64,000 nt of DNA from contig CASFCW010000001.1 of assembly GCA_949293165.1 (NCBI GenBank), forward strand, positions 23,979-87,978, given 5' to 3'. A program made the position numbers and the translations under genes. A model generated the notes under the pieces. It made no database searches. It was given only the letters and a program-made list of their open reading frames with translations, and was not told the DNA's origin. Shown here in pieces: positions 15,074-23,117 of this stretch (position 1 is its first letter; each line of letters begins with the position of its first letter). This DNA is from an uncultured bacterium. Its GTDB lineage: Bacteria > Bacillota > Clostridia > Oscillospirales > Oscillospiraceae.

Positions 15074-16976
15074 ATTCTCCCTGTGGGATCAGGTTTTGTT
15101 CCCGATAGGCCTGGGCCAGCAGGAAATCCGCCAGGAAGGCGGAATCCGCCTCATCCAGGGTGTCGGTCAGGTTTCCATCCTCATCCATGTAGATGCCCAG
15201 GGAATGGAGCAGCGGGGTGACCGACCGCATCTCCCGGGACAGCTGAAGGAAGGAGGGGCCTGCCCAGCCGCACTGGTTGAACACCTCCGTCATCAGGAAG
15301 CAGGGGGAGAAGTCCCCGCCGTCCCCCACAAACTCGTTGCCCAGCGCCTCCTTGGCGGCGGAGTTGGCCCAAATCAGGTAGGGGGTGGAGTAGTATTGAT
15401 AAAAGCCCTCCAGGGTGGAGGTGTTGAAGTTGGCGTTGATGCCCAGGTAGCCGGAGTTCCCGTTCCCCGCCCAGGGCTTGTGGTCGCCGAACAGCACCAG
15501 GACCGTGGGCTCCTCCAGCTCCTCCAGCCGCTGGGACAGGCCCACCATGGCCTGGATGGTCTCGTTTATCCCGTGGAGGTAATTGCTGAACACATAGCAG
15601 CTTTCCGCCGGCAGCCCGCTGGTCGCCGGGTCAATGATGGTCTCATAGCTCATGTGGTCGTACTCATAGGGGCCGTGATTCTGGTAGGAGACGGAGAAGG
15701 AGAACACCGGCCCGGCACCCTGCCCAAGCTGGTCCACCAGATCCTGATAGACCTCCTCCACCAGGATATCGTCGGAGTGCCACTGAGCGGCCACAGGGTC
15801 CACCAGCTCCCCGTAGTGGTTTTCCGTAAACCAGTATTCCCGGAAGCCCAGGTATTGGTTAATGGTCTCCCGGTCGTAGAACCACCCGAAGCCCGGGTGC
15901 CCTCCCCGGGTGTTATACCCCTGCCGGTCGAAATACCAGACATAGGAGTCGGTGGGGCGGACAAAGTCGGAATGCCGGCTATAGCCGGTGAGGAAGGCCC
16001 ACTCGCTGTCCACCGTACCGCCGGCAAAAATATTGGTCAGCAGATTGCCTGTGACGGACTGCCCCTCCAGCTGGTGCCAGCTGTCATAAATCTCCTGCAC
16101 CCCCGCCTGCTCCGCCAGGGCGGGGAAGTCGGTCAGGTCGCAGAAGGCCTCCAGCATGATCCCCACCACGTTGACCTTCCGCTCCAGGGGGATATCCGCC
16201 TCCGGGTAGTCGGCCAGGATCTCCTCCGGCGTCCGCTGGCCCTCCTCCCCCGTCACCGGCTCCGGCGCGGGCTGGGGCAGGAGATCGCCTGCGCTGTGCA
16301 GGAAGGAATAGACCACCCCATGGCTGACGTAAACCTGGCTGTCCGACCAAGGGTTGAACCAGTCTGCCTCCGGGTTTTCCCGCTCATACAGCGCCTCATT
16401 CAGGTACAGCGCCGGCATGGCCACCCAAAGCAGCGCCAGGGCGGACAGCAGGCCCAGCAGCCGTTCCCTCGTCCACCCTTTCTTTCTGGGCAGCACCACA
16501 CAAACCACCGCCAGCCCCGCCAGGGCCAGCGCCAAATCCAGCCAGATCAGAGCGGTAAAGTCCAGGGAATATTTCCCCGCCATATTGCCCGCCTCGGACA
16601 CCAGAGCCAGATCCTTCATCAGCAGGGGGTCCCCCCGGAGCTGGATTTTAAAGTAGTTGACCAGGGCAATCAGCAGCACCGGCACCCCGGCAATCAGATA
16701 GGCCGCCCAGCCCCGGCCGGTGAGGCAGTACGCCCCCCACAGCAGCAGCACCACCGGCAGCAGGTTCAGCGCCAGCAGGGTGGGGCTGCCCAGGCAGTTT
16801 TCCAGCAGCACCAGCCCAGACACCTGGGACAGGCTGTCCGCCCCAATGGGCAGGGCCAGCAGCCCCAGAAAAACCCCCGCCGCTGTGAGCCACAGCCCAC
16901 GCCAGACAGGGTACCAGGCCGCCCCCTTTACCCGCTCCATAAAAGCCGGGGCCGTCACATTGTATTTTCCGCCCAT
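15072..16976 (-). CDS. LTA synthase family membrane phosphoglycerol transferase
   Basis: A 634-residue polytopic protein: about five membrane segments within residues 15-190, then an extracellular sulfatase-like domain. The domain starts at VNVVGIMLEAFCDLTDFP and has the nucleophile region NIFAGGTVDSEWAF, aligned with the catalytic Thr block of LtaS. It ends with VLVLFGDHKPW, a metal-ligand motif. The reaction would be transfer of glycerol phosphate or a related group onto a cell-surface polymer. I start at MGGKYNVTAP because ACGGAGGCAG stands just before it; a 29-residue longer in-frame start has no ribosome site. It is a single gene with terminators on both sides. Confidence 0.88.
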   Translation of the reverse strand: MGGKYNVTAPAFMERVKGAAWYPVWRGLWLTAAGVFLGLLALPIGADSLSQVSGLVLLENCLGSPTLLALNLLPVVLLLWGAYCLTGRGWAAYLIAGVPVLLIALVNYFKIQLRGDPLLMKDLALVSEAGNMAGKYSLDFTALIWLDLALALAGLAVVCVVLPRKKGWTRERLLGLLSALALLWVAMPALYLNEALYERENPEADWFNPWSDSQVYVSHGVVYSFLHSAGDLLPQPAPEPVTGEEGQRTPEEILADYPEADIPLERKVNVVGIMLEAFCDLTDFPALAEQAGVQEIYDSWHQLEGQSVTGNLLTNIFAGGTVDSEWAFLTGYSRHSDFVRPTDSYVWYFDRQGYNTRGGHPGFGWFYDRETINQYLGFREYWFTENHYGELVDPVAAQWHSDDILVEEVYQDLVDQLGQGAGPVFSFSVSYQNHGPYEYDHMSYETIIDPATSGLPAESCYVFSNYLHGINETIQAMVGLSQRLEELEEPTVLVLFGDHKPWAGNGNSGYLGINANFNTSTLEGFYQYYSTPYLIWANSAAKEALGNEFVGDGGDFSPCFLMTEVFNQCGWAGPSFLQLSREMRSVTPLLHSLGIYMDEDGNLTDTLDEADSAFLADFLLAQAYREQNLIPQGE

Positions 16977-17079
16977 GCTTCTGCCTCCGTCCAATCCCAC
17001 TTTACCAGCCGTTCCGCCAGCGGGGACAGCCTCGTATCGTTGTATATTATCATATTTTTCCAAAAAAGAAAAGGCGTTT

Positions 17080-17116
17080 TTAAAAAGCGCCGCCGTTGTG
17101 GAAAACGGCGGCGCTT
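17080..17116 (-). terminator. Rho-independent terminator of the M23 peptidase gene
   Basis: A 13-base perfect stem (17085-17097 with 17104-17116, loop of six) is followed on the minus strand by TTTTTA. It lies eight bases after the peptidase stop and prevents read-through into the LTA-synthase-like gene. Confidence 0.9.
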
Positions 17117-17124
17117 AAAATGGA

Positions 17125-18624
17125 TTAGGGCAGGTAGGACAGGGGGTTAACCGCCGTACCGTTGATACGGATCTCAAAGTGGCAGTGGGGCCCGGTGGAG
17201 CGGCCTGTGCTGCCGGCCTTGGCGACCTGCTGGCCCTTATAGACCTTGTCACCCACAGATACCAGCAGGGAGGAGTTGTGCCCGTAGTAGGTCTGTGCCC
17301 CATTGTCGTGGGTAATCACCACCAGATAGCCGTAGGAGCCGCTGTAGCCGGAGAAGGTGACCGTACCTCCGTCCGCGGCGTAGACGGGGGTGCCCAAAGG
17401 CACGGCGATGTCCAGGCCGGAGTGGTAGCTGTAGCTGCCGAAGATATACCGGGTACCGAAGTAGGAGGTAATGGTGCCGGTGGTGGGCCAGCGATAGCTG
17501 CCGGTGGAGGCGGTCTTGGGCTTTTCCTTGGTGCCCACCGCCTTCACGGTGGTGGTGGGTTCCCGCAGGGTGGTGGTGGAATGAATCTCCCGGTCGGTCT
17601 CCTGGCCGTTTTGATAGGTAATGGTGGCGGACACCTGCTCCTCACCCTCCACACCCTGAACCAGGATCTTGCTGCTCCCAATGTACATGGAGGAGTCATC
17701 CCGGGTCTCCACAGGGCACTCGATGGACTGGGTATAGATCACGTCCTCCACCGTTTTCACAGACAGGACAGGGATCAGCTCCTTCACATTGAGGACATCC
17801 CCAATCATCAGCCGGTTGATATCCACCCCGGGATTCAGCTCCGCCAGCTCGCTGGAGGACATGTTGTTGTCGTAGGCAATGCCGTTGAAGGTGTCCCCCT
17901 CCACCACGGTGTAGGTGGTGGAGCCGCTGCTGCTGGCCAGCAGCGCCTGTTCCATCTCGCTGACCGTCATAATCTGATCCGCCTGATAGACCGGCGCAAT
18001 CTCCAGCTGGTTGACAAATTCCACCGATACGGTGTTTTCCGTCACATAGCGCTGCTTCAGGTTTTCCAGCAGCTGGTTCAGGGCGTCCAGATCCTTGACC
18101 ACCCCTACCGCCTTTCCATCAACCAGCACCTGATATTTTCTCAGCTCGCCGCTGATCTCGTCCAGCTGGCTGTAGAAAAAGTTGGCCAGATTCTCCTCTG
18201 AGGTCAGGTCTGAACGGAGGCTGACCACAAAATCATATTCAATATCGCTGTCCACATGGTATTCGTAGCCCAGGATGGCGCTGCCCTCCTGCTCCACGCT
18301 TCGGATGGCCTGCTCCACCACGGACTCGTCGGCCACCACAGCCACCGTCTCCCCATCCACGGTGATGGCATAGCTGGGGGAGTACAGGGTGGTCAGCGTC
18401 AGGGCTACGGCCAGAGCGCCCGCTCCGGCCAAGTAAGTGATGGGCCCGGTCGCCCGGTTGCCGGACACCACCCCGTGCACCGCGTGGACCATCCGCCGCA
18501 CGTGAATGCGGCTCCACTCTTTGGCCGTGGCAGCAAACCGGGCCGCCGGCTCTCTCCAGGGCATATTCGCCAAACAGGACAGGAGGGCTTCCACGCCCTT
18601 ATTCTCGTTGCGTTCCTGTGCCAT
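17125..18624 (-). CDS. cell-wall endopeptidase with LysM, G5-like and M23 domains
   Basis: A 499-residue protein with one membrane segment (about residues 63-85) after a cytoplasmic N-terminus. A LysM domain follows at about residues 238-283 (TYTVVEGDTFNGIAYDNN ... LMIGDVLNV), then a G5-like part (EVSATITYQNGQE region) and a C-terminal M23 peptidase. The zinc ligands HxxxD (HSGLD) and HxH (HCHFE) are intact. M23 enzymes cut peptide bridges of peptidoglycan. It has its own promoter and terminator, so it is transcribed alone. Confidence 0.93.
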   Translation of the reverse strand: MAQERNENKGVEALLSCLANMPWREPAARFAATAKEWSRIHVRRMVHAVHGVVSGNRATGPITYLAGAGALAVALTLTTLYSPSYAITVDGETVAVVADESVVEQAIRSVEQEGSAILGYEYHVDSDIEYDFVVSLRSDLTSEENLANFFYSQLDEISGELRKYQVLVDGKAVGVVKDLDALNQLLENLKQRYVTENTVSVEFVNQLEIAPVYQADQIMTVSEMEQALLASSSGSTTYTVVEGDTFNGIAYDNNMSSSELAELNPGVDINRLMIGDVLNVKELIPVLSVKTVEDVIYTQSIECPVETRDDSSMYIGSSKILVQGVEGEEQVSATITYQNGQETDREIHSTTTLREPTTTVKAVGTKEKPKTASTGSYRWPTTGTITSYFGTRYIFGSYSYHSGLDIAVPLGTPVYAADGGTVTFSGYSGSYGYLVVITHDNGAQTYYGHNSSLLVSVGDKVYKGQQVAKAGSTGRSTGPHCHFEIRINGTAVNPLSYLP

Positions 18625-18705
18625 GCTGTTCCTTCCTCCGCTGTTTCTTCTCCATTAAAAATGACAGAACGGAAAAGAAATGATTACAATTCGGTTACAA
18701 ACGTA

Positions 18706-18734
18706 ACTATACACGGAAAGGCCGCCGCCGTCAA
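18706..18734 (-). promoter_or_regulatory. sigma-A type promoter of the M23 peptidase gene
   Basis: On the minus strand TTGACG (18734-18729) and TATAGT (18711-18706) are 17 bases apart, about 80 bases upstream of the start codon. Between this promoter and the ABC operon terminator I see nothing else. Confidence 0.75.
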
Positions 18735-18816
18735 TACTCTTTTCGGGAAATGATGCAAAAAAGCTGATAAATAAAACATTCTCTCCTTTTTCCCCTGCAT
18801 TTTCCCTATCAAATGA

Positions 18817-18860
18817 AAATTTCCCCGCCGACGCCCGGTGAGGAACAGGCGCCGGCGGGG
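18817..18860 (-). terminator. terminator after the ABC transporter operon
   Basis: Minus-strand CCCCGCCGGCGCC pairs, with one mismatch, with GGCGTCGGCGGGG, and AAATTTT follows. A small perfect hairpin (CCGTTCC/GGAACGG) lies between it and the ATPase stop. Confidence 0.65.
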
Positions 18861-18902
18861 GAGAAGGGAACCGTTCCTGGAACGGGACTGGCACAGTATC
18901 CC

Positions 18903-19682
18903 TTAATCCAGGTTAGGTGCAAAGCAGGCTTTCCGATGAATTTCCTCGATGTATCGTACCTTCAGGGGGAGCTTATACATCCGGGACAGGCGCTCCTCGG
19001 TCATGGTTTCCTCCACGGAGCCGAAGGTCATCCCGCCGTCATAGTCCAGCATTCCCACCCGGCTGCCAAGCATAATCACGTGGTCGGGGGTGTGGGTGGT
19101 CAGAATCAGGGCAAAGCCCTCCTCCGACAGGCGGCGGATCATGTTCACCGTGCGGATCTGGTTCCCATAGTCCAGGTGGGAGGTGGGCTCGTCCAGCAGG
19201 ATGAGCTTGGGCCGCTGAACCAGCACCCGGGCAATGGTCACCTGCTGGCGCTCGCCGCCGCTGATCTGTGTGTAGGGCTTATGGGCCAGCCGCTGGATGC
19301 CCAGCCGTTCCAGCGCCTCCTCCGCCATGTCATAGTCCTCCTGGCTGGGCTTGGAGAACAGGCCGATATAGGGCGCCCGGCCCATCACCACAAAGTCCCG
19401 CACCGTGTAGTCATAGGCGGGGTGGTGGGACTGGGGGACGTAGCCCACGACCCGGGCGATTTCTTCCACCCCCATCCGCTCCATCGGGACGCCCTCCAGC
19501 AAGATTTGGCCGGACTGGGGCCGGAGCAGATTGGCGATGCAGTTGAGCAGCGTGCTTTTGCCCGCCCCGTTGGGCCCCAGGATGGACAAAATCTCCCCCT
19601 CCTGGATACCGAAGGACACGTCATGAAAAATGGTGCGCCCGGTCTTGTACCGGTAGGATAAATCTTTCACTTCCAGTATCAT
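18903..19682 (-). CDS. FecCD-type ABC transporter, ATP-binding protein
   Basis: The 259-residue ATPase has Walker A GPNGAGKST (about residues 36-44), signature ISGGERQ and Walker B LILLDEPTSHLD followed by the H-loop TTHTPDH. It is the energy subunit for uptake of iron-siderophore, haem, corrinoid or other metal-chelate compounds. Its start overlaps the permease stop by four bases (ATGA), so translation is coupled. It is the last gene of a methyltransferase-binding protein-permease-ATPase operon. Substrate cannot be told from this subunit. Confidence 0.93.
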   Translation of the reverse strand: MILEVKDLSYRYKTGRTIFHDVSFGIQEGEILSILGPNGAGKSTLLNCIANLLRPQSGQILLEGVPMERMGVEEIARVVGYVPQSHHPAYDYTVRDFVVMGRAPYIGLFSKPSQEDYDMAEEALERLGIQRLAHKPYTQISGGERQQVTIARVLVQRPKLILLDEPTSHLDYGNQIRTVNMIRRLSEEGFALILTTHTPDHVIMLGSRVGMLDYDGGMTFGSVEETMTEERLSRMYKLPLKVRYIEEIHRKACFAPNLD

Positions 19683-20722
19683 CGCAAGGTGTTCCTTTGT
19701 CGAAAGAGTAGGTAGAAGTAGAAGGGGGCGCCGATGATGCCGGTAATGATGCTGATAGGCAGCTCGGCGGCGGTCAGGGTCCTGGCCACCAGGTCAATCC
19801 AGATCATAAAGGCGGCCCCCAGCAGCACAGCCACCGGAAGCATTTTCCGGTTGTCCGGCCCCGTCATCATCCGTCCCAAATGGGGCACCACCAGCCCAAT
19901 CCATCCGATGGTGCCGGCGATGCACACAGAGCTGGCCGTGAGTATGGTGGCGCAGACGATGACCATAGCCCTGCTCTTTTTAATATCCACCCCCAGGGTC
20001 TTGGCCTCCTGCTCTCCCAGAGAGAGGACATTCAGTCGGAACCGCATCAAAAGCAGCAGGATTCCAGCCGCCAGGATAAAGGGACCGATGGCCGCCAGAT
20101 CCACCATCTGCACATCCGCCAGGGAACCCATGGCCCAGTAGGTCATTTGCGCCAGGGCGGTGTCAGGATCGGCAAAATAGCGGATAATGCCCATAATGGA
20201 GGACATCAGGCCGCCCACAATGACGCCGGACAGCACCAGCATGACCGTAGACTGACTGCCCAGCAGCTTGGGGATTGCCGTGGTCAGGGTTACGGCGGCG
20301 ATTCCTCCCAGGAAGGCCCAAACCTGAATGGTGACCGAGCTCAGGCTAAGGGTAATAGCCAGGGAGGCGCCGATACACGCACCGGAGGAAACTCCCAGCA
20401 GGTCCGGCGAGACCATGGGGTTTTTAAACATGCTCTGGTACGATGCACCGGATAGGGCCAAGGCTGCGCCGATGAGGGCGGCGGCCAGGGTGCGGGGCAG
20501 ACGCAGACGCATGACCACAGAGTCCTGGGTGCTGTCCCAGGTCTGCTCTATGGGAACGACCTTTGACAGGAGAATTTTCAGTGCCTCTCCCACGCTCATG
20601 CCGTACCGTCCCAGGGTTAGGGAAGCCATAACCGAGCAGAGCAGGATCACCAGAAGCACCACCAGCATCAGGCGATACTGCCTGCTGCCGGCATCCAACA
20701 CAATGGGCTTTTTTCCCCTCAT
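19679..20722 (-). CDS. FecCD-family ABC transporter permease
   Basis: A 347-residue permease with about ten hydrophobic segments. FecCD family marks are visible: LRLPRTLAAALIGAALALSGASYQSMFKNPMVSPDLLGVSSGA near residues 73-115 and GTIGWIGLVVPHLGRM near residue 270. As in vitamin B12 and siderophore importers, two copies would form the channel. The start is four bases after the binding-protein stop. Confidence 0.94.
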   Translation of the reverse strand: MRGKKPIVLDAGSRQYRLMLVVLLVILLCSVMASLTLGRYGMSVGEALKILLSKVVPIEQTWDSTQDSVVMRLRLPRTLAAALIGAALALSGASYQSMFKNPMVSPDLLGVSSGACIGASLAITLSLSSVTIQVWAFLGGIAAVTLTTAIPKLLGSQSTVMLVLSGVIVGGLMSSIMGIIRYFADPDTALAQMTYWAMGSLADVQMVDLAAIGPFILAAGILLLLMRFRLNVLSLGEQEAKTLGVDIKKSRAMVIVCATILTASSVCIAGTIGWIGLVVPHLGRMMTGPDNRKMLPVAVLLGAAFMIWIDLVARTLTAAELPISIITGIIGAPFYFYLLFRQRNTLR

Positions 20723-20725
20723 AGC

Positions 20726-21832
20726 TTAACCTTCGTAATCAATTTCACCCTCCGGGGTGAGACCGGCCAGAATATAGCCCGCCTGCTCCTCCGTCAGCTC
20801 AACACCTACGAAGTCCTGATAGAACTCCTGCACCTTCTGCTCCATGTCCACATCCACCAGGTCGGGATGGAGGGTCTGGGCCGCCCAGAGGATCTGCAGG
20901 GCACTCTCCAGGCTGTAGCGATCCCAGGGGAAGAGACCCATGGGGTTGGTATAAACCCGGCCCTCCTTGACAGCGGTAATGTCCTGCCAGGCCGGATCAG
21001 CCATCAAGTCATCGTACAGTTTGTGCTGGGCCGGGCCACCGATAATCACCACGTCGGGATCGAGGGCCAGCACCTCCTCAGCCTGGGCCTGGGAGCCCTC
21101 CAGATTCAGCATATCGGAGGCGAAAACACCGCCGGCATAGTTGACCCACTCGCCCACGATGGTGTTGGCGCCGTATGTGGTATACAGACCGCCGTCGGTC
21201 ATTCCCTGGATGTAGTAAACAAGGGGTTTGTCCTCCTCAGACAGTCCGCTCAGGGCCTCGTCCACCACAGCCAGGTTTTCGTCCAGGAGCGCGCACCAAT
21301 CCTCCGCCTTCTGGACATACTCACCGCCCAGGATTTCACCCAGGAGGGTCACGCCCTCCCGCATGGATCCATAGTCGTTATACATCAGATACATAGCGGG
21401 CAAACCGGCGTTATTCAATGCCTCCGCTGTATCAGGACTGGGGCAGATGATCACGTCCGGATTCATCATCAGCAGCTCTTCGGCATTTTCTGTGGCAGTG
21501 GCCACATTCACGATATCAGGGTACACGAAGTTGGCCCAAGGCAGCTCCTTGGTATAATCCATGGTTCCCACCAACAGATCCCCGGCACCCAGGGCCAGCA
21601 TGGCGGAATTGGAAGACGGCCACAGATTGACCACCGACTTCACCTCAGCAGGAAGGGTTACCTCTGTTCCGCCCATATCAGTGACCACCCGGGTCTCAGC
21701 TCCTGTCTGCTGGCTGGTGCTGCTGTCCTGGCTTCCCTGCTGTGCGCTGCTCGCGTCAGGAGTTCCTCCGCATCCAGCCAGCAGGGCGGCGGCCAGAGCT
21801 GCGGTCGTCATCGCCGCAATTGTCTTTTTCAT
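20726..21832 (-). CDS. metal-chelate ABC transporter substrate-binding lipoprotein
   Basis: A 368-residue lipoprotein: signal MKKTIAAMTTAALAAALLAG with the lipobox Cys next, then a Ser/Gln linker. The class III binding-protein fold follows with TDMGGTEVTLP, NPDVIICPSP, LALDPDVVIIGGP and a long central helix. The C-terminal stretch GRVYTNPMGLFPWDRYSLE resembles proteins that bind iron, haem, corrinoid or oxyanion complexes. I cannot name the substrate. It follows the methyltransferase gene after 32 bases. Confidence 0.92.
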   Translation of the reverse strand: MKKTIAAMTTAALAAALLAGCGGTPDASSAQQGSQDSSTSQQTGAETRVVTDMGGTEVTLPAEVKSVVNLWPSSNSAMLALGAGDLLVGTMDYTKELPWANFVYPDIVNVATATENAEELLMMNPDVIICPSPDTAEALNNAGLPAMYLMYNDYGSMREGVTLLGEILGGEYVQKAEDWCALLDENLAVVDEALSGLSEEDKPLVYYIQGMTDGGLYTTYGANTIVGEWVNYAGGVFASDMLNLEGSQAQAEEVLALDPDVVIIGGPAQHKLYDDLMADPAWQDITAVKEGRVYTNPMGLFPWDRYSLESALQILWAAQTLHPDLVDVDMEQKVQEFYQDFVGVELTEEQAGYILAGLTPEGEIDYEG

Positions 21833-21864
21833 TGTTCTTCCTCCTCTGTTATTTCTCGTTGGTC

Positions 21865-22707
21865 TTATCCCTCAAGGTTGGATCTCACATCCCACCACAT
21901 CAGGTATGTGCGGGTTTTCATCTCAAACCGGTACCCATCCGGGGTCTCCGTCAGAAATTGATCCACATTTTCCCGGAAGCGATCCACTTTTTCCGTGGGC
22001 AGCGAACGCAGACGGCTTAGCTGGGTATAGGCCTCTTCCCGGGTGGAGAAGGTCTTTCGGAACCCGTCCGGGAGCACCAGAATATTGGGCTCATAGCCCA
22101 GATCATAAGCAATATTGTACTGGATGTTATAGCTCACCCGGCGATCATCCGGCATCATTTTGGGACGGTCCGAGGTCCCTTCAAACAGCCGATCCAGCAA
22201 TTCCGGAATGGAAGGACCGTTGGCCCAGCACATGGTAACGGCATATTTGTTGGCAAAGGAGCTAAGCTTCTTCAGATCATACATACCCACGGAACGGGAA
22301 GCGACCACAATGTCGTGTTTTTCCAGGTTTTCACCGGGCACCGCCTCCATCCAGTCCAGGTACCGGGTCTCCACGTTGATTACCCCGGCCTTCCGGGCGT
22401 TTTCCCGGCAATGGGCCAGCATGGGCTGGGAGCTGTCGATCCCCGTCACACGTCTCGCCCGCCGGGCCAGCGGCACCGCCACCCGGCCAGGCCCGCAGCC
22501 CACGTCCAGGACGCTGTCCTCCGGTGAGATGGGCAGGTGGGACAGGATCTCCTGGGTGTACTCCGCCTCCATCTTCGCCATCTGATCGTACATGTCCGCA
22601 CTGTCGTCCCAGATGGACGTTTTTCGTTCCTCCCCTTTGGGCGGTCTGGGCGGGTGAGACAACTCCATCAGGGCTTTCCAGTTAATTAACGGCTGCTTCA
22701 AGTTCAT
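21865..22707 (-). CDS. class I SAM-dependent methyltransferase, first gene of the ABC operon
   Basis: The 280-residue protein has methyltransferase motif I VLDVGCGPGRVAVPLA (about residues 82-97) and VTGIDSSQPML as motif II. After these the sequence is unusual: VVASRSVGMYDLKKL and a Trp-rich end (TRTYLMWWDVRSN). The N-terminus MNLKQPLINWKALMELSHPP is a lid-like extension. Its place as first gene before a chelate importer suggests it acts on the imported compound or on a carrier, but that is inference. The gene is preceded by a 250-base leader with a terminator hairpin, so it is probably attenuated. Confidence 0.85.
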   Translation of the reverse strand: MNLKQPLINWKALMELSHPPRPPKGEERKTSIWDDSADMYDQMAKMEAEYTQEILSHLPISPEDSVLDVGCGPGRVAVPLARRARRVTGIDSSQPMLAHCRENARKAGVINVETRYLDWMEAVPGENLEKHDIVVASRSVGMYDLKKLSSFANKYAVTMCWANGPSIPELLDRLFEGTSDRPKMMPDDRRVSYNIQYNIAYDLGYEPNILVLPDGFRKTFSTREEAYTQLSRLRSLPTEKVDRFRENVDQFLTETPDGYRFEMKTRTYLMWWDVRSNLEG

Positions 22708-22724
22708 TCTCCTCTCTGCACATC

Positions 22725-22757
22725 ATAAAAAAAGGCTCGTCCCGTGGACGAGCCTTT
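22725..22757 (-). terminator. leader terminator in front of the methyltransferase-ABC operon
   Basis: A 12-base perfect stem, AAAGGCTCGTCC with GGACGAGCCTTT (22731-22742/22746-22757), is followed on the minus strand by a T-run that ends 18 bases before the start codon. A terminator between promoter and first gene implies conditional read-through. Confidence 0.85.
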
Positions 22758-22978
22758 GAAAAACAACCAAAACCGCGCCTGTACCTGGTACAGACGTCTG
22801 CCGCTTGCCTTCCAATTTCATCTTCTCAACCACGGAAAGCACAGCCGTTTCCCGCTATACTCTAACGTTCTGAACCCCATATCCAACGACTTAGGGGAGC
22901 AGAATCGAAGAAATCAGAATGTCTTTATTCTATTTTCCGGGAAATCTCCAAGGAGTATCTCCATACAGATTTCCCGAT
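22758..22978 (-). ncRNA. structured leader RNA of unknown class
   Basis: The transcript expected from the promoter at 22980-23008 begins with a hairpin whose nine-base outer arms are GGGAAATCT and AGATTTCCC. A second hairpin has CCCC/GGGG arms, a third GGAAA/TTTCC, and a fourth CTGTAC/GTACAG, ahead of the terminator. The pattern of several helices plus a terminator is that of a riboswitch or attenuator. I compared the sequence by eye with the cobalamin, SAM, T-box, M-box and Moco consensus and found no convincing match. Pairings are by inspection. Confidence 0.5.
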
Positions 22979-22979
22979 C

Positions 22980-23008
22980 ATTATACATTTTTCCATGCTA
23001 TGCATCAA
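22980..23008 (-). promoter_or_regulatory. sigma-A type promoter of the methyltransferase-ABC operon
   Basis: On the minus strand TTGATG (23008-23003) and a perfect TATAAT (22985-22980) are 17 bases apart. The start codon is about 265 bases downstream, leaving room for the structured leader. Confidence 0.85.
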
Positions 23009-23052
23009 GTGGTACTTTTGTTTATAATATGTAGAATTGTTGGTTTTCTCCA

Positions 23053-23083
23053 TAAAAATGGAGGAGGCACTTCTGCCTCCTCC
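23053..23083 (-). terminator. terminator of the SLH-CAP protein gene
   Basis: A ten-base perfect stem GGAGGAGGCA/TGCCTCCTCC with a GAAG loop (minus strand) is followed by ATTTTTATGG, 34 bases after the stop codon. Confidence 0.9.
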
Positions 23084-23117
23084 GTAATGCAACAAAATTC
23101 GTACCTTCCGCCGTGAT

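Noticed and set aside
15096-17150. A 684-codon plus-strand open frame opposite the LTA-synthase-like gene
   Set aside because: Same mirrored composition; the minus-strand frame has membrane helices, sulfatase motifs and a ribosome site.
22758-22800. T-box-like core (ACCAGGTACAGGCGCGG) in the methyltransferase leader
   Set aside because: It misses the TGGxACCGCG core, and there is no stem I with AGAGAG or a synthetase or amino-acid gene downstream; the part is better explained by a CTGTAC/GTACAG hairpin.
22758-22978. Cobalamin riboswitch before the metal-chelate importer
   Set aside because: No B12-box-like segment (GCCACTG) could be found by reading the leader.
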